From positions 1-37,933 of IMG/VR virus record IMGVR_UViG_3300048927_000746: DNA of 37,933 nucleotides, one strand, 5' to 3'. The position numbers and the translations under genes are program-made. The notes below the pieces were generated by a model. It saw nothing but the letters and a program-made list of their open reading frames with translations. It searched no databases and was not told where the DNA came from. Of this stretch, positions 34,922 to 37,933 are shown piece by piece; the stretch's first letter is position 1; each line of letters starts with the position of its first letter. Origin of the DNA: a virus.

Positions 34922-35868
34922 GGCAACTTTTTAATCATCTCGTCTACGAGTTCATTAACGATGTTTGTGTGGACGTGACTAAGTTCCACATCTTCAAGTG
35001 TAATCAATTCGACCTTTTTAATCAGGAAATCTTCGGCGTCCTCACGTTGAGTTCCGAAGGTCAAGGATCTATTCTTCCCGTCGACTCGCTGGTAGTGAAC
35101 CTGTAGCCGAGTGTATCCCTTGGCCTTGCAAGCATCAGAGACTTTTTTGATGTACTTAGCGATTCCGTCAGCGGTGTCCACATTTTTATCAGGTTTGAGC
35201 CTTAACGTTTCGCTGCCAGTCTTTAGCCCATCTACGCCATCGAACTTCGTTGGCTTCTGCTGATCCTTGATGGCGACAAAGTAAGAGAGCTTTCCGTTAG
35301 CGAGATCCTTCTGCAGATCTTCGCTCTCTTGGCCATGAAGGGTAAATCTTGCGCTTGCGAGCTGGTCCTCTTCCTCCTCATCTTCGTAAGGAAATTCGCA
35401 AGCTTCGTTCAGCATGAACGTCAAGGCGGCCTGAATTTTGGTCTTACCGATGCCTTGCACATCTTCCAAGAGTGCAGGCCAATAGGAGCGCTTATTGTGA
35501 GTCTTCTGCTTTAGCTTGATTACGAGATGGGCTGAAGATGACACGCCCTCGTTCTTTCGCTTGGATTCGACGCGATTGTCCCCGGTTTCGACGTTTCTAA
35601 ATCCGGGGTCCGCAGCTATCTTGTTTGTGAACGAAAATAGCATTACTAACGCAACAGGGGCGTTGGCAGGGTACAAGGCAACTTCGTCAAGTGTGACGAT
35701 CTCATCCCCGTTCTTCGCGTCCACCCGGTGGATTGCGGTCGTTGTCCCTGGAATGCCCACCAGGGCTTCGGTGAGGTCATCCATCGGGAGTTCATTGGGT
35801 GCGTCATGCGGAACAAATCTCACCGCTGCTTCCATGTGGATCACCCATCGCTCGTCGCTTCTGAGCAT
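34918..35868 (-). CDS. Soluble protein of unknown function, first gene of a two-gene module
   Basis: 316 residues, mixed alpha/beta, no membrane segment. Notable parts: SSSAHLVIKLKQKTHNKRSYWPALLEDVQGIGKTKIQAALTFMLNEACEF, an acidic run YEDEEEEDQ, and YTRLQVHYQRVDGKNRSLTFGTQREDAEDFLIKKVELITLEDVELSHVHTNIVNELVDEMI. IGKTKIQAAL resembles a helix-hairpin-helix more than a P-loop. The ATG at 35868 has AGGGA seven bases upstream; an in-frame ATG at 35835 is possible. GC is clearly lower than in phage structural genes. Its coupling to a four-helix membrane protein and its place beyond Q suggest cargo, perhaps anti-phage. Confidence 0.75.
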   Translation of the reverse strand: MLRSDERWVIHMEAAVRFVPHDAPNELPMDDLTEALVGIPGTTTAIHRVDAKNGDEIVTLDEVALYPANAPVALVMLFSFTNKIAADPGFRNVETGDNRVESKRKNEGVSSSAHLVIKLKQKTHNKRSYWPALLEDVQGIGKTKIQAALTFMLNEACEFPYEDEEEEDQLASARFTLHGQESEDLQKDLANGKLSYFVAIKDQQKPTKFDGVDGLKTGSETLRLKPDKNVDTADGIAKYIKKVSDACKAKGYTRLQVHYQRVDGKNRSLTFGTQREDAEDFLIKKVELITLEDVELSHVHTNIVNELVDEMIKKLP

Positions 35869-36190
35869 TTTTCATTCCCTGATATCAAAGGTTGAGACTG
35901 CGATGACCGCAGGCTGAACGAAGGATACACGACGGCCAAGAGGAAGGCACCTCGGTGGCCGGAAGCCTGCGCGCGCACTCGTCTCCCCCCCACGCCTGCC
36001 CGCTTAATGCACCTCTTTCTCTGCGCCCCTTCGGAGTCGCCGAGGCGTGGCCCTATATGGCCCGCAGTCGCCTTCGGAGACGCGTCACTGACCTGCGGAA
36101 CCCTGCGCGGAGGCGGCTTCCTGTGAGCCCTGCAGGGCGCCCGGCGGCCTGGCCTCGCCCGGCGCATTTCTGGATATGCCCATCGGAAAC
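35869..36190. other. Leader region upstream of the two-gene module
   Basis: No supported gene. The minus strand is open for 151 codons (36296-35841) but in an arginine/glycine-rich frame without protein character. The GC-rich block 35960-36170 holds several short inverted repeats and could be a structured 5' leader for the module. Confidence 0.35.
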
Positions 36191-36191
36191 A

Positions 36192-36466
36192 GGTAATCGG
36201 GTAACGACTGCGGCTCGATGCAGTCGAGGCGCTACTGCCGCAATGCTTTTCGGGATTACCTCGACAGGTAATTTTGGGTAATTTCCTGAGCTTCAAAAGG
36301 TGATGTCATTGATTTCAAAGGACTATTTGTTGTCAGGTGGTTACCCTCCAAAAAGGTAACGGGATTACTCCAACGTTACCCTATTATTACCTTTTGAAAA
36401 GATGCTTATCTAATTGAAATATAAGGATTTAACCGGATGAAGAGATGGCTGATTACCTAAATTACC
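36192..36466. repeat. Cluster of GGTAAY repeats (iteron-like)
   Basis: Exact GGTAAT/GGTAAC or their complements occur at 36192, 36200, 36255, 36267, 36277, 36340, 36355, 36375, 36386, 36452 and 36461, plus a variant ATTACT at 36364. The stretch is AT-rich, unlike its surroundings. About 0.3 such hits would be expected by chance. Possible roles: replication origin iterons, arm sites of the distal attachment region, or a repressor-binding array. Confidence 0.8.
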
Positions 36467-36598
36467 AGATCCCCTTGGGCACATCGAAAACTGCCCTTTG
36501 AAGCGGGAAGGGCTACCAACGCCCCCGCGCCGCCGCTGCATGTACACGCCGCCGGCAACGTCGCAGCCCCTGAGACGCCGAGCGGTATCCTGCCGACC

Positions 36599-36943
36599 AT
36601 GGCGCTCCCTGACGGCTTCCAATGGACCACGCACTCGGCGAGCCACACCGATGTCCCGCCGAGCGTGATCCAGTGCAACGGCGTGTGGGTGGCGACCCTG
36701 TACCGTCGCGTTGACAGCGGTATCTGGATGGCCTCGCTCGATCGACAACGGCACGGCCCAAGTGGACCGGCGCGGATCTGCAGCAGCTATGCGAGGGGGC
36801 TTGCCGGCGCCGAGCTGTGGGTGGCCAGGCACGAAGCGTGGTTGCGGGCAGACGTCGGGGAGATCACCCGTCGCCGGGAGACTGTGCGCGGCAGCAGGCT
36901 GAACAAGGGCAACCCCGACGCGCCGTTCGACTGGTTCGTATAG
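36599..36943 (+). CDS. Conserved small protein of unknown function (114 aa)
   Basis: MALPDGFQWTTHSASHTDVPPSVIQCNGVWVATLYRRVDSGIWMASLDRQRHGPSGPARICSSYARGLAGAELWVARHEAWLRADV. The alternating tryptophan and glycine pattern resembles small hypothetical proteins frequent in Xanthomonadaceae genomes and prophages. There is no ribosome binding site before the ATG and no membrane segment. Its function is unknown to me. Codon use fits the GC-rich host. Confidence 0.65.
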   Translation: MALPDGFQWTTHSASHTDVPPSVIQCNGVWVATLYRRVDSGIWMASLDRQRHGPSGPARICSSYARGLAGAELWVARHEAWLRADVGEITRRRETVRGSRLNKGNPDAPFDWFV

Positions 36944-37021
36944 ACGGCTAGGCGCTGGCCATCCGGAAGACAATCTGCCGATGCTATAGGATCCGCGCGG
37001 AAGCAAGCGCTCCGCGTAGTC

Positions 37022-37552
37022 CTAAAAATTAAACGCATGCCGGGAGTACGCGCCGGTTCCGCCCCATCGATGCTGGAGCGCCGATGCCACGCGCCAAAGC
37101 TCGGAAGAATGGACGTGATGCACCTGGACAATTGCAGATTCAGGAAAAAATGGGTGATCAAACAGATCGACGCTAATCTCTTGCTCCCACGGAACGCGAA
37201 GATCGTTCTGGGCGTAGGGAATTTTAAGTTCTCGAAGTGCCGCCAACGTTGTCTCGATCACGACTCCACCTTCAGCGTGAGACTCGTCCTGCTCATTCAG
37301 GGCAAAAAACTTAGCAACAGTGTTGTCCCTCGTGAAGCTCAACCAAGTGTGCTTGTAGCTGGAAGAGTTAATCGCTGTCCCGGTAAGGGCGTTCTGAACG
37401 CAACTTGCCGTGTAGACGTCAGTGGAACCCGCTGTAATTTCAATGTCTCCCGCGTGGAACTCTGTCTCACGCTCCGTGCCTCTCCGTGCAGTACCTTGAC
37501 GAGTGTTCCATTGATGCAGGGTCATGCCGCGATAGATCGTCAGGGAAGTCAT
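37022..37552 (-). CDS. Candidate mono-ADP-ribosyltransferase (R-S-E type)
   Basis: 176 residues from MTSLTIYRGM (an ATG at 37582 adds ten). Three spaced motifs fit the arginine-serine-glutamate class of ADP-ribosyltransferases: the early YRG arginine, LSFTRDNTVAKFFAL in place of the STS strand, and PWEQEISVDLFDHPFFPESAIVQVHHV, where EQE would be the ExE catalytic turn followed by the usual strand. In this class the last glutamate transfers ADP-ribose from NAD+ to a target protein. No secretion signal is seen, so an internal toxin or defence effector is more likely than an exported one. This is a motif reading only. Confidence 0.55.
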   Translation of the reverse strand: MTSLTIYRGMTLHQWNTRQGTARRGTERETEFHAGDIEITAGSTDVYTASCVQNALTGTAINSSSYKHTWLSFTRDNTVAKFFALNEQDESHAEGGVVIETTLAALRELKIPYAQNDLRVPWEQEISVDLFDHPFFPESAIVQVHHVHSSELWRVASALQHRWGGTGAYSRHAFNF

Positions 37553-37706
37553 ATCGGGCTGATCGGCAGAGAAGTAGATCATGGGGACTGCGTCGCGTTA
37601 AGGTTCGGCCTATTATTCAACAGAAGGGTGCACTTGGCAGCGTCGGGAAAATTCCGCCCTCCGACAAGCGCGGACAGGCGTTCACGGGCGATTCCTGCGC
37701 CGGGAT

Positions 37707-37933
37707 ATGGCAAAGATCACGGCTTATCGGGAGTCGGGACGAGTGAACAGGTTGGCCAAGTTGAACACTGCGCCGCCGTTCGGCTGGATGGGGCAGAGCC
37801 CGCCCGAAGGGGCAAGCTACCTGCAACAGCTGTCGCTGGTATCAACCGAAATGGAGCGTGCCATCCACGGGATTATTGCGGGCCACAGCGTCATAGTCCG
37901 CTACATGCTCGTAGTACCAGGCGTTGCCGCTGA
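37707..37933 (+). CDS. Unknown protein, partial (runs off the window)
   Basis: An open frame from ATG 37707 with no stop to the window end (75 codons): MAKITAYRESGRVNRLAKLNTAPPFGWMGQSPPEGASYLQQLSLVSTEMERAIHGIIAGHSVIVRYMLVVPG. Amino-acid composition and third-position GC look like a real protein. No Shine-Dalgarno sequence is evident and I do not recognise the family. Confidence 0.45.
   Translation, partial: MAKITAYRESGRVNRLAKLNTAPPFGWMGQSPPEGASYLQQLSLVSTEMERAIHGIIAGHSVIVRYMLVVPGVAA

Noticed and set aside
36748-36758. Possible attR core CACGGCCCA matching the tRNA-Lys 3' end
   Set aside because: Only nine bases match, within the 114-aa coding frame, with no flanking T-loop sequence.
1-37933. 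CRISPR array or insertion sequence
   Set aside because: No regularly spaced repeats with unique spacers and no transposase with terminal inverted repeats were seen.

Overview
This 37.9-kb window holds a P2-like (Peduovirus-type) myophage prophage inserted at a tRNA-Lys gene of a high-GC gammaproteobacterium. The prophage gene set, GC-rich codon use and small Xanthomonadaceae-type genes point to Stenotrophomonas or a close relative. That host assignment is inference; no host housekeeping gene other than the tRNA is visible.

Layout. (1) 1-220: end of the chromosome, intact tRNA-Lys(UUU), a terminator and a direct repeat beside the integrase: the attL side. (2) 219-8682, minus strand: integrase, an excisionase-like gene, five small early genes, a candidate C4-type antisense RNA leader, a KilA-N protein, a toprim/helicase replication protein, two small genes, an Ogr-type late activator and a BcepMu gp16-like DNA-binding protein. 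A brnT-brnA toxin-antitoxin pair and a clipped antidote-like gene sit between the KilA-N and primase genes on the opposite strand. (3) 8683-8766: divergent control region with a 16-bp operator palindrome inside the early promoter. The plus-strand HTH repressor follows, then an accessory PIN-like protein whose end overlaps the late gene D. (4) 10678-29428, minus: late genes D, U, T, E/E', FII, FI, W, an unknown gene, V, an unknown tail gene, H, I, J, S, R, Rz/Rz1, GH19 endolysin, two holin-like proteins, X, L, M, N, O. (5) 29558-33234, plus: P (terminase), Q (portal), a Mu Com-like zinc finger and a DNA methyltransferase. (6) 33231-37933: lower-GC accessory region with three genes of unknown function (two of them an overlapping membrane pair), a GGTAAY repeat cluster, an unknown small gene, a candidate ADP-ribosyltransferase and a gene running off the window. 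No second copy of the tRNA-Lys 3' end was found, so attR is not located and the element may continue past the window.

How it works together: the repressor shuts the leftward early promoter. On induction, early genes replicate the phage and make Ogr, which should switch on the late operons; two matching 20-bp sites precede O and J. Com probably controls translation of the methyltransferase by opening a hairpin over its ribosome binding site. The spots beside the repressor, beside the primase and beyond Q carry cargo typical of phage-defence or addiction genes: PIN-like protein, BrnTA, membrane pair, ART-like protein. The least explained parts are the membrane pair at 34298-35868, the PIN-like gene, the C4-like leader, the Com-methyltransferase switch and the repeat cluster.
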